A stretch of 64,000 bases of DNA from Bacteroidota bacterium (GCA_009786075.1 WQTX01000003.1:16308-80307); one strand, 5' to 3'. Shown: positions 24,488 to 33,744, counted from the first letter of the stretch. Numbers and translations: made by a program. Notes: generated by a model from the sequence alone, not told the origin.

Positions 24488-25351
24488 TTACAATATCATT
24501 TGTTCAATAGGGCACACCAAAATTCCTTCGGCTCCGGCGGCTTTTACTTGTTCTATTATGTCCCAAAACTTATCTTCGTTGATTACCGAATGTACCGAAC
24601 TCCAGCCTTTTTCCTGCAACGGAATAATTGTAGGGCTTTTCATGCCGGGAAGTAAGGTACACACTTTTTCGACTGCTTCGTTGGGCACATTCATTAAAAT
24701 ATATTTATTGTTTTGCGCTTTTTCTACGGCATCTATGCGCAATTGCCATTTTTCAAGCAAGGCTTGTTTTTCGGGCGAAAGATTTGAATTGCCAATAAGC
24801 GCCGCTTCTGATTTATAAATTTCTTCAACTTCACGCAAACCGTTTATCAGGAGCGTTCCGCCGGTGCTTACCAAATCGCAAATTGCATCAGCCAAACCAA
24901 TCGTAGGCGCAATTTCTACTGAACCGCTTATTTCGTGAATTTCGGCATTTACATTGTTTTGTTTCAAATAATTGCGTAGTAATACAGGGTATGATGTAGC
25001 TATACGTTTGCCTTCCAGCGATTTAATTGATGTATATTCAAAATCATTCGGCACAGCTATCGAAAGACGGCATTTTGAAAAACCAAGTTTTTTAATGATT
25101 GTAACATTTTGTTCCTGTTCTACAATTTCGTTCATACCAAGTATGCCAAAATCGGCAACGCCATCGGCTACATAGCCCGGAATATCGTCATCGCGGAGGA
25201 ATAATATTTCCATTGGGAAATTAAAAGCCTGTGTTTTCAATCTGCTTGAATTCGACACAAATTTAATTCCGCAATTTTTTAGCAATTCAATTGATTTTTC
25301 GCTCAAACGACCACTTTTTTGAATTGCTAATTTAATAATAGGTTGTTCCAT
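24488..25351 (-). CDS. hisG: ATP phosphoribosyltransferase, long form
   Basis: 287 residues: periplasmic-binding-like catalytic domains ('LAIQKSGRLSEKS', 'DFGILGMNE', 'RIATSYPVLLRNYL', 'DLVSTGGTLLINGLREVEEIY' in part) plus a C-terminal regulatory ACT-like domain ('MKSPTIIPLQEKGWSSVHSV' ). The long form does not need HisZ. It catalyses the first step of histidine synthesis and is normally feedback-inhibited through the C-terminal domain. First his gene of the dispersed cluster, with a promoter just upstream. Confidence 0.93.
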   Translation of the reverse strand: MEQPIIKLAIQKSGRLSEKSIELLKNCGIKFVSNSSRLKTQAFNFPMEILFLRDDDIPGYVADGVADFGILGMNEIVEQEQNVTIIKKLGFSKCRLSIAVPNDFEYTSIKSLEGKRIATSYPVLLRNYLKQNNVNAEIHEISGSVEIAPTIGLADAICDLVSTGGTLLINGLREVEEIYKSEAALIGNSNLSPEKQALLEKWQLRIDAVEKAQNNKYILMNVPNEAVEKVCTLLPGMKSPTIIPLQEKGWSSVHSVINEDKFWDIIEQVKAAGAEGILVCPIEQMIL

Positions 25352-25377
25352 TGTTGAAAGTTAATTTTTTCGTCCCA

Positions 25378-25385
25378 CAAAAATA
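25378..25385 (-). promoter_or_regulatory. Predicted promoter -7 element of hisG
   Basis: TATTTTTG on the minus strand matches TAnnTTTG, 27 nt before the ATG; a TTG lies 19 bp further upstream. The upstream 40 bp is a TTAACAA tandem repeat. Confidence 0.5.
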
Positions 25386-25462
25386 CAAATTAATTAACAA
25401 TTAACAATTAACAATTAACAATTAATTTCCATAAAACAAAAAGATACACCCCTACGGCGAAT

Positions 25463-26419
25463 TTATTGCATTACAACTTCTGTTTCGCTAAACGAAAAAC
25501 CTCGCATGCAGTCGCTTATGCGCATGCGTTTTTTGCCTTCTATCTGCACATCGGTAGGCACAATAAAACCATCGCTCGTTGCAATTTGAATATTATTATC
25601 ATTTACGATAATTGTTCCGGGTGTGTGGTTGTGTTGTTCTACAATATAATTAACGAAAAATATTTTACACAGTAAATTTTGCCCGTTTTTAAGTAGCGTA
25701 GTCCAAGCTCCGGGGTAGGGCGAAAAACCACGAATGAAGTCGTAAATAGTTTTCGACGGAGCGTTCCAATTAATTTTGCAGGTTTCTTTATTGATTTTTG
25801 GCGCAGGCTTCAATTCCTCGTCTGCAATCATTGCGGATTGTTCAATTCCTATGTTTCCGTTTGTTTGTATGGCATTGAGTGTTTCCACAAGTAGTTCCGA
25901 TGCGGCGCGCATCAAATTATCGTGAACAATTCCGGCGGTATCGGTTGGGGCAATTGCTATTTCTTTTTGTAAAATAACTTTTCCCATGTCGATTTCTTCG
26001 TTTATGAAAAAACTTGTAACGCCCGTTTTTTCTTCGCCATGCACTACAGCCCAATTTATGGGCGCAGCTCCTCTATATTGCGGCAAAAGCGATGCGTGAA
26101 TATTGATAGTGCCTAATCGTGGTAATTGCCACACAATTTTTGGCAGCATACGAAAAGCAATTACAATAATAATATCGGGTTTCAAAGCCGTCAGTTCGCT
26201 GGTAAAATCGGGCGATTTTAAATTTTCGGGTTGTAGTAATGGCAGATTATGCTTCAAAGCGCATTGCTTAACTGCCGATTGCATTAATTTTTGTCCGCGT
26301 CCGGCAGGTTTATCAACAGCCGTAACTACACCCACAACTGAAAAATTGTGTGCAATCAACGTTTCCAATGGCTCCACCGCAAAATCGGGAGTGCCCATGT
26401 ATATAATACGAGGTTTCAT
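25463..26419 (-). CDS. fmt: Methionyl-tRNA formyltransferase
   Basis: 'IIYMGTPDFAVEPLETL' start, the formyl-transfer motif 'INIHASLLPQYRGAAPINWAV' (in part; Asn, His and Asp catalytic set) and 'INEEIDMGKV' identify Fmt. The C-terminal domain ('RGFSPYPGAWTTL') is the tRNA-binding OB domain. It formylates initiator Met-tRNA. Its usual partner def is not in view. Confidence 0.95.
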   Translation of the reverse strand: MKPRIIYMGTPDFAVEPLETLIAHNFSVVGVVTAVDKPAGRGQKLMQSAVKQCALKHNLPLLQPENLKSPDFTSELTALKPDIIIVIAFRMLPKIVWQLPRLGTINIHASLLPQYRGAAPINWAVVHGEEKTGVTSFFINEEIDMGKVILQKEIAIAPTDTAGIVHDNLMRAASELLVETLNAIQTNGNIGIEQSAMIADEELKPAPKINKETCKINWNAPSKTIYDFIRGFSPYPGAWTTLLKNGQNLLCKIFFVNYIVEQHNHTPGTIIVNDNNIQIATSDGFIVPTDVQIEGKKRMRISDCMRGFSFSETEVVMQ

Positions 26420-26424
26420 ATATC

Positions 26425-26507
26425 TAATATGCTAATAAGTTAATATGCCAATATGCCAATAGTCATTAATTGGTATATTATCTTATTGGCATATTGGCAT
26501 ATATCAA
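26425..26507. repeat. GCCAATATG palindromic repeat between fmt and wzc copy 2
   Basis: 'TTAATATGCCAATATGCCAA' faces 'TTATTGGCATATTGGCATAT' around a short loop. Same type as 7345-7455 and 51738-51872. It lies directly at the wzc stop, probably a terminator hairpin. Confidence 0.7.
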
Positions 26508-28910
26508 CTACCCTTTAATCGTTCTTAAAAACCGTTGCCAACGCGATTTTGGTTTTTCATCAGTCTCTATGTAATAACTGTGGTCGCGATAATGTGAACT
26601 ATACCGATAGCCATAGCCTTGACCTTCAATATCATTTGCTAAAACACAAAGGTTTGGCAGTTTTTTCTCTTTTTGCACATTTGCCACAAATTCAAGCGCA
26701 GTTTTTGGTGTGTAATTTTGACGAACCACAAACACGTTCAAATCGCTATATCTTGCAATGCTCAGCATGTCGGCAACCAAACCGATAGGCGGTGTATCTA
26801 AAATGATATAATCGTAGCCCATGTGATTTATTTTGTCCATAAAATTGGCGAAATCTTCGCTTTCCAACATTTCCAGAGGATTGGGCGGAATTGTTCCCGA
26901 AAAAATAATATCAAAACCTTTTACCGGTGTTGGATTGACAATATCTTCAAATTCATTTTTCCCTATTAAATAATCGGTCAAACCAATGGTTTTGTTTGTG
27001 TCTAAATATTTATGCAAGGTTGGCTTGCGCAAATCAAGCCCGATAACAAGCACCCGTTTGTTGTTCATGGCTATAATTCCTGCCAAATTGAGTGCGCAGA
27101 ATGATTTTCCTTCACCGCTGATTGTCGATGTAAACGCAATAGTGTTGGTACTTGCTTTCTTTTTCAAGAAAAACGAAAGGTTTGTTCGTGCTGTGCGGAA
27201 CGATTCTACCACTGCTGATTTGGGGTGTTTTTTTACAATAATTCCGCCTTCGTATTTACTGTGAATAATTGACGCCAAAAGTGGAATACCTGTTTTAGTT
27301 TTTACGTCATCAATATCGGAGATACTATCTTTGAAAAAACCTACAATAAGAATAATAACAACCGGAATACACAGAGCTAAAAAGAAGGCAACAAGTAATA
27401 TCAGCAATTTGCGGGGTGCAGTTTGTTTTACATTGTCAATAAGAGCGTGGTCAACAAATCGGAGGTCGGGAACGTTTGCGGCTTTTGTTATGCCCACTTC
27501 GGCACGTTTTTGCAACAAAAAGTTGAACAAATTATCGTTCAATTGAAACTGCCGTTGTATTGCAATCATTTGACGTTCTGTGTTTGGCAGGCGTTCAATT
27601 TCACTCTCTATACGAGCAATTTCACGGTCTACCTCACGCAATTCTATGCGTGTAGATTCTATCATATTTTTCACATTATCGTTGAGCTGCTGAATAGCGG
27701 TAGTAATTTGTGAATTAATGATTTGCAAACTTGGGTGGTTTGCTTTTGCGCTAAATTCTATCACTTGTCGTTCGCTGTACAGTTTGCTCAATTGATTGAC
27801 CAAATTGTTGAGCAATTGGTCTTGAATACCCACTACCGAAGGAATTATAACATCATTGAAATCAGTGTCTTTAATGCTTTTTTGCAAATAATCGTAGTAT
27901 TTCAATTTAGTTTTTATGAGCGTTTGTTTCGAGCGTTGTTCCTCCAATTTTTGGAGTGCTGCAGTGCCTTCTTGCGAAATGTTTACAATCCGGTTGTCGG
28001 AGCGGAATGTTTCAAGATTTGTTTCGGCAAACGAGAGCGAATCGGTAATAGAACCAAGTTGTTCGTCGATAAACCGGATTGTATTCAACGACGTTTTGGC
28101 TTTTTCGCCCAATTCATTTTCTATAGCTATTTGTATGTGCGTATTCAAAAAATCAACTATTTTTTCGGGAACCGTTCCGATAATTGAAAGGTCTATAATC
28201 GAACCTCGTTTGGAATTTGCGCCTACACTTAAATTTTTCACATATCTGTTTGTCAAGTCGTTGTAATTGTTGAGCACTATCACATATCTTCTACCAATGT
28301 GAATACTGTCGGCAAAATTTTCTCGTTTTGTGAGTATAAATTTATAATCGGGTGTTTCAAACAATTCGCCAAACGATAGTTTTGTAAGTTTTACTGCGCC
28401 CGTATCACGGGGAATTTCAAGTGAAAATTGAGTGTTCGACAGAATGTGAATAAGTATTCTTTCGTTCAATCCTCTATTTAGTATTTCACTACCGGTGGTA
28501 TCGACTTGTAATTCAACTCTAAAAGGGCTGGCATTGTAAATTTCCACGTCGCGTACATAACCATCAATGAAATACGAAACTTGATAATTCAACCTTTCAA
28601 GCGTTTGACGCACTAAATTATATGAACGTAAAATAACGGTTTGATTATCAAGATTGCTTGTTTTGCTGCCCATTGAACCAAATTCCCGCATAATTCCACT
28701 CATGGAGCCAAGCGCATCTTCTTTTTCCAAAAGCACAACCGAATTGTTGGTGCTATATATTTTTGTAGCATAGCGCACATACAAAAATGCCACAGACACG
28801 CAGATACACATCGAAAGTGCAAACCAACGCCAATGTGATAGAAATAAATAGATATATTTTTTTATATCAATAGCGTCTTCGTTAGAATTATCTTGTTGTA
28901 GTGTAGTCAT
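26508..28910 (-). CDS. Wzc-like polysaccharide co-polymerase / BY-kinase, copy 2
   Basis: 800 residues with the same plan as copy 1: membrane helix near residue 30, Wzz domain with coiled coil, second helix ~505-530, and kinase motifs 'SGEGKSFCALNLAG' (~598), 'LVIGLDLRKPTLH' and 'YIILDTPPIGLVADM'. The Walker A' Asp is kept. The C-terminal Tyr cluster ('YGYRYSSHYRDHSYY') is smaller than in copy 1. It forms an operon with the wza-like gene 9 nt upstream. No glycosyltransferase is attached to this pair. Confidence 0.9.
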   Translation of the reverse strand: MTTLQQDNSNEDAIDIKKYIYLFLSHWRWFALSMCICVSVAFLYVRYATKIYSTNNSVVLLEKEDALGSMSGIMREFGSMGSKTSNLDNQTVILRSYNLVRQTLERLNYQVSYFIDGYVRDVEIYNASPFRVELQVDTTGSEILNRGLNERILIHILSNTQFSLEIPRDTGAVKLTKLSFGELFETPDYKFILTKRENFADSIHIGRRYVIVLNNYNDLTNRYVKNLSVGANSKRGSIIDLSIIGTVPEKIVDFLNTHIQIAIENELGEKAKTSLNTIRFIDEQLGSITDSLSFAETNLETFRSDNRIVNISQEGTAALQKLEEQRSKQTLIKTKLKYYDYLQKSIKDTDFNDVIIPSVVGIQDQLLNNLVNQLSKLYSERQVIEFSAKANHPSLQIINSQITTAIQQLNDNVKNMIESTRIELREVDREIARIESEIERLPNTERQMIAIQRQFQLNDNLFNFLLQKRAEVGITKAANVPDLRFVDHALIDNVKQTAPRKLLILLVAFFLALCIPVVIILIVGFFKDSISDIDDVKTKTGIPLLASIIHSKYEGGIIVKKHPKSAVVESFRTARTNLSFFLKKKASTNTIAFTSTISGEGKSFCALNLAGIIAMNNKRVLVIGLDLRKPTLHKYLDTNKTIGLTDYLIGKNEFEDIVNPTPVKGFDIIFSGTIPPNPLEMLESEDFANFMDKINHMGYDYIILDTPPIGLVADMLSIARYSDLNVFVVRQNYTPKTALEFVANVQKEKKLPNLCVLANDIEGQGYGYRYSSHYRDHSYYIETDEKPKSRWQRFLRTIKG

Positions 28911-28919
28911 AAAAATTGA

Positions 28920-29717
28920 TTATTTGTAAATGGTATATAAGAGAGATACTGTACCTACCAATGCAGTAAGACCGGCAAAAAACAGTGAGAATGTTGGCGA
29001 ACTCATGCGGAACGCTTTCATTGACAAAGGGTTTATGATTACCACATCGTTGGGGTACAAATAAAATTCTTTGCTTTTCAAAATATTTTTATCGGTAAGG
29101 TCTATGGTATAAGTAACATTATTGCCACCAATGCTACGAATAATTGTAACATTGCGTTTGTCGCCAAATTGATTAACATCGCCAGCCATGGCAAGGGCTT
29201 CGAGTACATTGATTTCGGATTTTGCCAATACAAAACTTCCGGGGCGATTGACCTCTCCAAGCACCGAAACTTTGGTATTCAACGATTTGAGAATTACCGT
29301 TGCATTTTTAAAATATGTATCTACCCGTTCTTGTATTACTCTTTCGGCGTTGGTTATGGTCAAACCGGCTACAAGCACTGTGTCTATTACCGGTAGGCGT
29401 ATGTACCCTTCGCTATTGATGGTAAATCCTTTGAGCGAAATTGAAGCATCGCTTGCATTCGACAAATTGTTGTTGTTATCAAGATTAAACAAATCGTTGA
29501 TTTCTTTGTTGATACTCACTATGCGCACATACAACACTTCGCCAATTTGCAGCAACGGTTCTGCATTTTGCTTAGGGAACACCAAAGAATCACGGTTACC
29601 AAGGTTACGCAAATAAACCAAATTTTTATTGGACGTGCAACTGAAAAAACTAAGTGCACTCATAATTATGAGGCTGCAAATTAAGAATTTGGGTGCCAAA
29701 CGAGTAATTTTATACAT
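28920..29717 (-). CDS. Wza-like outer-membrane polysaccharide export lipoprotein, copy 2
   Basis: Lipobox 'ALSFFSC' at about residue 27; Poly_export domain ('LQIGEVLYVRIVS', 'SEGYIRLPVIDTV') and SLBB domain ('VSVLGEVNRPGSFVL', 'EINVLEALAMAGDVN'), then a C-terminal helix. It works with the Wzc-like protein encoded next to it. The promoter lies 48 nt upstream. Confidence 0.9.
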   Translation of the reverse strand: MYKITRLAPKFLICSLIIMSALSFFSCTSNKNLVYLRNLGNRDSLVFPKQNAEPLLQIGEVLYVRIVSINKEINDLFNLDNNNNLSNASDASISLKGFTINSEGYIRLPVIDTVLVAGLTITNAERVIQERVDTYFKNATVILKSLNTKVSVLGEVNRPGSFVLAKSEINVLEALAMAGDVNQFGDKRNVTIIRSIGGNNVTYTIDLTDKNILKSKEFYLYPNDVVIINPLSMKAFRMSSPTFSLFFAGLTALVGTVSLLYTIYK

Positions 29718-29764
29718 AATATAATTGTGTGTGTCAAGTGAAACATATTTTCATGTTCAAGCGG

Positions 29765-29772
29765 CAAAAATA
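29765..29772 (-). promoter_or_regulatory. Predicted promoter -7 element of the second wza-wzc operon
   Basis: TATTTTTG on the minus strand matches TAnnTTTG, 48 nt upstream of the start codon. Confidence 0.45.
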
Positions 29773-29794
29773 TAAAATAATTATGAATTACAAA

Positions 29795-30622
29795 CTATAA
29801 AAATGCCGAAATTGATAAAATATTTGAAATGCCTATATATGAATGAAATTCGCAGGCTACGCCCAAACGTATATTTTTGATGCGAGCATCAATACCGAAT
29901 GAAATAGGCGTGTAACTATTGGAAAAACCAACCTGTGCCACGAGTATGTTAAATACGCTGTATTCCACGCCTGCGTGAACGCTTATCGGCTCTGTTTCAG
30001 TTTTTTGCAACAGAGTGCTTATGTTCAAATTGGTAATGCCATTGTATGCGCCGCCTATTTTATACGTCGATTTATTGTATAAACTTGAATTTCTATTGGG
30101 CAAAGGATTGATAATATGAAATGCGTAAGAAAATTTATTTTTCGTACGTCCCAAAAATGCAATATCGGGCGCAATTGTTGGTTTTTCGGAGTATTCTTCC
30201 ATTTCTTTGTAGGCGAAAAAAACAGTGCCGCCAATGGCAAAGGCAAATCGTTCGCCAAGTTGTTTGGCAAGTTTCACGCTTGCTGCGCCAATTTGGTAAA
30301 ATTCATTGCCAAACAATTGGTAGGAACCTCCAATTGCAGCAAATGTTGTATTTCCTACAACATTTGCTTGCAACATATTCAGCCCTTTTATGGAGTAATA
30401 ATTTTTGTGGGCAAATCCGGCATTTATGCGAGGTGCAAATGCCAAAGCTGCAGGATTGTTTTGCACAGCCCACAAATTGGTGTCGGTCATGGCAGCGTAC
30501 GATTTTGCAGCAGAAGGTAGGGCTAAAAAACTGTGGTTTTGTTGTGCGAAAAGAGCCCCTCCCAACCTCCCCAAAGGGGAGGAGAAGAGAAGGATTAAAA
30601 AAATAAGTTTTGATTTTTTCAT
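29795..30622 (-). CDS. Outer-membrane beta-barrel protein, PorQ/PorV-like
   Basis: A signal peptide is followed by 'LALPSAAKSYAAMTDTNLWAVQNNPAALA' (in part), the pattern of small-residue and Asn-Pro-Ala positions seen at the N-termini of PorV/PorQ/FadL-like barrels, then alternating beta strands to a terminal 'SISAFL'. PorQ-type proteins are part of the T9SS attachment complex, but the match is not specific. The signal peptide is interrupted by 'SSPLGRLGGAL', encoded by a C/G-rich repeat at 30554-30588. Confidence 0.55.
   Translation of the reverse strand: MKKSKLIFLILLFSSPLGRLGGALFAQQNHSFLALPSAAKSYAAMTDTNLWAVQNNPAALAFAPRINAGFAHKNYYSIKGLNMLQANVVGNTTFAAIGGSYQLFGNEFYQIGAASVKLAKQLGERFAFAIGGTVFFAYKEMEEYSEKPTIAPDIAFLGRTKNKFSYAFHIINPLPNRNSSLYNKSTYKIGGAYNGITNLNISTLLQKTETEPISVHAGVEYSVFNILVAQVGFSNSYTPISFGIDARIKNIRLGVACEFHSYIGISNILSISAFL
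30554..30588. repeat. C/G-rich repeat end inside a signal peptide
   Basis: AGCCCCTCCCAACCTCCCCA followed by AGGGGAGGAGAA: the same half-element as at 21305 and 22844. Here it is within codons ~12-23 of the barrel protein. Confidence 0.75.
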
Positions 30623-30639
30623 CTATTTTTATCGTGTAT

Positions 30640-30672
30640 AACTTTTCCAAAGTTTTAAACTTTGGAAAAGTT
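30640..30672. repeat. AACTTTTCC palindrome, copy 2
   Basis: The 15-bp stem AACTTTTCCAAAGTT with loop TTA lies between xth and the barrel gene, ending 4 nt from the xth stop codon; probable terminator for xth. Confidence 0.75.
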
Positions 30673-30675
30673 TGC

Positions 30676-31473
30676 TTAGGGAACTATTATCAATCGAACC
30701 GGACAATGGTCACTCATGGTAATGTGGTCTAAAATTTCGGTTGATTGTATGTGTGGCAAAAAAATTTGCGAACACAAAAAATAATCAATACGCCAGCCAA
30801 TATTTTTTGCACGTGCTCCCGAACGTATGCTCCACCATGTGTACTGCACTTTTGTGGGATTTTGCCGGCGGAAAATATCAATCAAGCCATGCGCCATAAA
30901 ATTATTGAACCCCTCACGTTCTTCATTGGTAAAGCCGGCATTTTTTGTGTTTTGTTTCGGATTGGCAAGGTCTATTTCGTTGTGCGCCACATTCAAATCG
31001 CCGCAGAGTACCACAGGTTTTTGCTGTTCGAGCGCAGCTATATATTCGAGTAATTTTTTGTCCCACACCGAGTGGCGTAGCGCAAGGCGTGACAGGTCAT
31101 TTTTCGCATTGGGTACGTAGGTTGTGAGCAAGAAAAAACCGGTAAATTCCATAGTGATAATTCGCCCTTCGTTCAGCGTATTACCGTATTCATCAATAAA
31201 TTCATTATTGGGAAACATTTTTCCAAAATTACGCTCCACACTCAATGGTTGGATTTTCGTAAAAATAGCTGTCCCGCTATACCCTTTTTTTTGCGCCGAA
31301 TTGATGTAGGCATCGTAACCAAGTTCTTTAAATCTTAGTATATCAATTTGTTCGGGCTGCGCTTTGGTTTCTTGCAGGCAAATCACATCGGGATTTTCTT
31401 GTTCCAACCATTCGTAAAAACCTTTTGTTATAGCGGCTCGTATGCCGTTGACGTTGTAGGAGATGATTTTCAT
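30676..31473 (-). CDS. xth: Exodeoxyribonuclease III
   Basis: 265 residues of the EEP/ExoIII fold: 'ISYNVNGIRAA', 'CLQETKAQ', 'YSGTAIFTK', 'GDLNVAHNEIDLANPK', 'WRIDYFLCS' and the final 'SDHCPV'. All metal and catalytic residues are present. It is the AP endonuclease and 3' repair enzyme for DNA. Confidence 0.94.
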   Translation of the reverse strand: MKIISYNVNGIRAAITKGFYEWLEQENPDVICLQETKAQPEQIDILRFKELGYDAYINSAQKKGYSGTAIFTKIQPLSVERNFGKMFPNNEFIDEYGNTLNEGRIITMEFTGFFLLTTYVPNAKNDLSRLALRHSVWDKKLLEYIAALEQQKPVVLCGDLNVAHNEIDLANPKQNTKNAGFTNEEREGFNNFMAHGLIDIFRRQNPTKVQYTWWSIRSGARAKNIGWRIDYFLCSQIFLPHIQSTEILDHITMSDHCPVRLIIVP

Positions 31474-31500
31474 TTTTTTAGATATTCAGTTGATATTTAT

Positions 31501-31556
31501 TGTTGATTTGGTTATTTGTTGATTTGGTTATTTGTTGATTTGGTTATTTGTTGATA
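31501..31556. repeat. 16-bp tandem repeat
   Basis: TGTTGATTTGGTTATT is repeated three times and a fourth partial. It is followed to ~31650 by CTTGTGT and CAATTCCTCAATTATT low-complexity units. No gene seen between xth and dprA. Confidence 0.8.
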
Positions 31557-31649
31557 TTCATTGTCTTATGTCTAAAAGTCTTGTGTCTTGTGTCTTGTGT
31601 CTCGTATCTTGTATCTCGTACCTAAATTCTCAATTCCTCAATTATTCAA

Positions 31650-32750
31650 TTACACCAACATATACTGTTTCCCCGGCAGCGTAGCCACCATTCCGTTAAA
31701 TTCAAGATTTAACAAAATCGACGAAATTTTGCTCATCGGCACGTTGATTTCATTGGCAATGCTGTCGATTGGCAGTTTTGCATTTTTTGTCAAAAGGTCA
31801 ACAATTTGTTTTTCGTCGGTGGTCAATTCCACAAATAATTGTTTTTGAATTGCTTTCTTTTTTTTGTTTGTATCCCAATTGAGCAAACGTTCTACATCGG
31901 CGGCGTTTTCAATTAACGTAGCCTTGTTTTGTTTTATAAGTGCATTGCACCCTTCGGAACTTTTGCTTCCCACATTTCCGGGGAAAGTGCATACTTCTCT
32001 ATTGTATTGATTGGCAAATTCGGCAGTGATAAGCGCCCCGCCTTTTTTCTTGCTTTCTACCACAATTGTGGCATCGCTTAAACCGGCAATCACTCTATTG
32101 CGGCGCACATACAGTCCCGGGTCGTATTTTTGCTGCGTGTGAATTTCGGTAATTGCAGCTCCTTGTTGCACAATTTCTTGCAAATAATTAAGGTGTTGCG
32201 GTGGAGTAATTTGTGTAAATTGCGTGGGCAACACGGCAATGGTGTGCAAACCGGCATCTAAGGCAGCTTTGTGCGCACAAATATCAACGCCAAATGCCAA
32301 ACCGCTCACAATTACAGGATTGTGCGGAGCTATTTGTTGTACCAATTCTTTGCACAATCGTTTGCCATAATCGCTCATATTGCGAGTACCTACAATGCTC
32401 AACATTTTAGGCGCATTGAAATCTACCGAGCCTTTCGAGAAAAAGAATAGGGGAGCATCTTCGCAGTTTTTCAAGCGTTGCGGGTATATTTCGTCGGAAT
32501 ATAGTAAAATTGCAATATTATTTTTTTGAGCAAACTGCAATTCATATTCAGCTTGTTTCAACGTTTGTGCATGAGCAATTTCATGGGCGAGAATTTCGCC
32601 TATTTTGGGAATTTTCTCTAAATTCTGCGGTTTTTCTTTGAAAATTTGCTCCACACTACCCACGTAGGCTATCAATTGACGGGCAAGTAAAGGACCAATT
32701 CCTGGAATCATTGACAATGCTACGTAATACAATGTTTTTTCGGAATACAT
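31650..32750 (-). CDS. dprA: DNA-processing protein DprA
   Basis: 366 residues: N-terminal HhH/SAM-like part ('IPGIGPLLARQLIAYVG'), the Rossmann domain ('LSIVGTRNMSDYG', 'GLAFGVDICAHKAAL', 'RNRVIAGLSDATIVVE', 'REVCTFPGNVG') and a C-terminal winged helix (~300-366). DprA loads RecA on incoming single-stranded DNA during natural transformation. No other com gene is in the window. The gene ends in a low-complexity CAATTATTCAATTA repeat. Confidence 0.94.
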   Translation of the reverse strand: MYSEKTLYYVALSMIPGIGPLLARQLIAYVGSVEQIFKEKPQNLEKIPKIGEILAHEIAHAQTLKQAEYELQFAQKNNIAILLYSDEIYPQRLKNCEDAPLFFFSKGSVDFNAPKMLSIVGTRNMSDYGKRLCKELVQQIAPHNPVIVSGLAFGVDICAHKAALDAGLHTIAVLPTQFTQITPPQHLNYLQEIVQQGAAITEIHTQQKYDPGLYVRRNRVIAGLSDATIVVESKKKGGALITAEFANQYNREVCTFPGNVGSKSSEGCNALIKQNKATLIENAADVERLLNWDTNKKKKAIQKQLFVELTTDEKQIVDLLTKNAKLPIDSIANEINVPMSKISSILLNLEFNGMVATLPGKQYMLV

Positions 32751-32762
32751 AGCACGCAGGAA

Positions 32763-33740
32763 TTATTTTCCTTCTTTGTGGTTAGAAAAATACAAGAGAA
32801 ACGGAACCGAGCGCGTTGTTTCGTAATCGCCGATATTCAACATTTTTTGATATACACGTATCGGTGCAATTCCTTTTACATCTTTATATATGCGCATGGT
32901 AGCTCTGTCGTAATACCAATCTTCGATAAATGCAAATCCTACAAATTCGTTTATATTAATGGGATTAATGGGGTGGTTTACAGCAGCGCTATCAACTGTT
33001 TCGCCCAAGTCATCGTAGTCCAGTACGTAAATTGTTTCTTCGCCCAAACGTTGTCTTACTTCGTCAAGCGAAAGCGGTTCTAAAGTTTCACGAAATACAA
33101 AACTATATGCTTGCTGTCCGTTCAGCGCTTTGTCTATAATTAATTGTACGACACGTTTGCGCGGCATATTTTCTACCCAATCGGGACTTCTCTCATTTAC
33201 AAGAGACACTTCGTAGGCAACGTTGCGGGCAAGCAGCGTTAAATTTTCAAACGGCATATCTACTGAGTCGGGAGCGTTGAAAGTTGCCACTCGAGATTCT
33301 ATAGTATCGGTATTGTGCACATATTTCCGTACCAAAGTATAGGAACGTACGTATTTTTTCATCTCAAATTTTGCCGTGTCTAATTGCCACTCTTCATCGA
33401 AAACCATGTGTGAAATTTCATTTTTCACGCTCAACAATTGTTCCTTCACTTCTTCGGGCGTGAATGCTACCGTTGAAGACGGGTAACAAACTTTCAGCGT
33501 ACCTTTTATGCTTTGCGCCACAAGAGTTTCAATAAACATTTGCCCGCCAAACCCTTTGAAATAGGGGTATTCTTTTGGTACTTCAAGTGCATGCTCATAC
33601 ATAATGCTTACCGATGTAGGCAGCAAATCATTCCGGAATACCGAACTTTGAGTTTGCTTATCTCGTTCTTCGCCTTGATTGCACGAAAACATAGCGAATG
33701 CACATGCAAGAGATATGAGATGAGAAATTTTACTATTCAT
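32763..33740 (-). CDS. Lipoprotein with GldN-like C-terminal region
   Basis: The start at 33740 gives a signal peptide ending 'FAMFSC' (lipobox). The C-terminal part 'VGFAFIEDWYYDRATMRIYKDVKGIAPI' (in part) resembles the GldN/PorN pattern of a 'xEDWxFD...GIAP' strand pair. PorN forms the T9SS periplasmic ring with PorK, but here no porKLM genes are adjacent, so it may be a divergent paralogue. The N-terminal half is unassigned. Located 12 nt upstream of dprA. Confidence 0.5.
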   Translation of the reverse strand: MNSKISHLISLACAFAMFSCNQGEERDKQTQSSVFRNDLLPTSVSIMYEHALEVPKEYPYFKGFGGQMFIETLVAQSIKGTLKVCYPSSTVAFTPEEVKEQLLSVKNEISHMVFDEEWQLDTAKFEMKKYVRSYTLVRKYVHNTDTIESRVATFNAPDSVDMPFENLTLLARNVAYEVSLVNERSPDWVENMPRKRVVQLIIDKALNGQQAYSFVFRETLEPLSLDEVRQRLGEETIYVLDYDDLGETVDSAAVNHPINPININEFVGFAFIEDWYYDRATMRIYKDVKGIAPIRVYQKMLNIGDYETTRSVPFLLYFSNHKEGK

Positions 33741-33744
33741 AATT

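Noticed and set aside
31501-31556. Possible CRISPR-like array
   Set aside because: Three or four contiguous 16-bp units without unique spacers: a tandem repeat, not a CRISPR.
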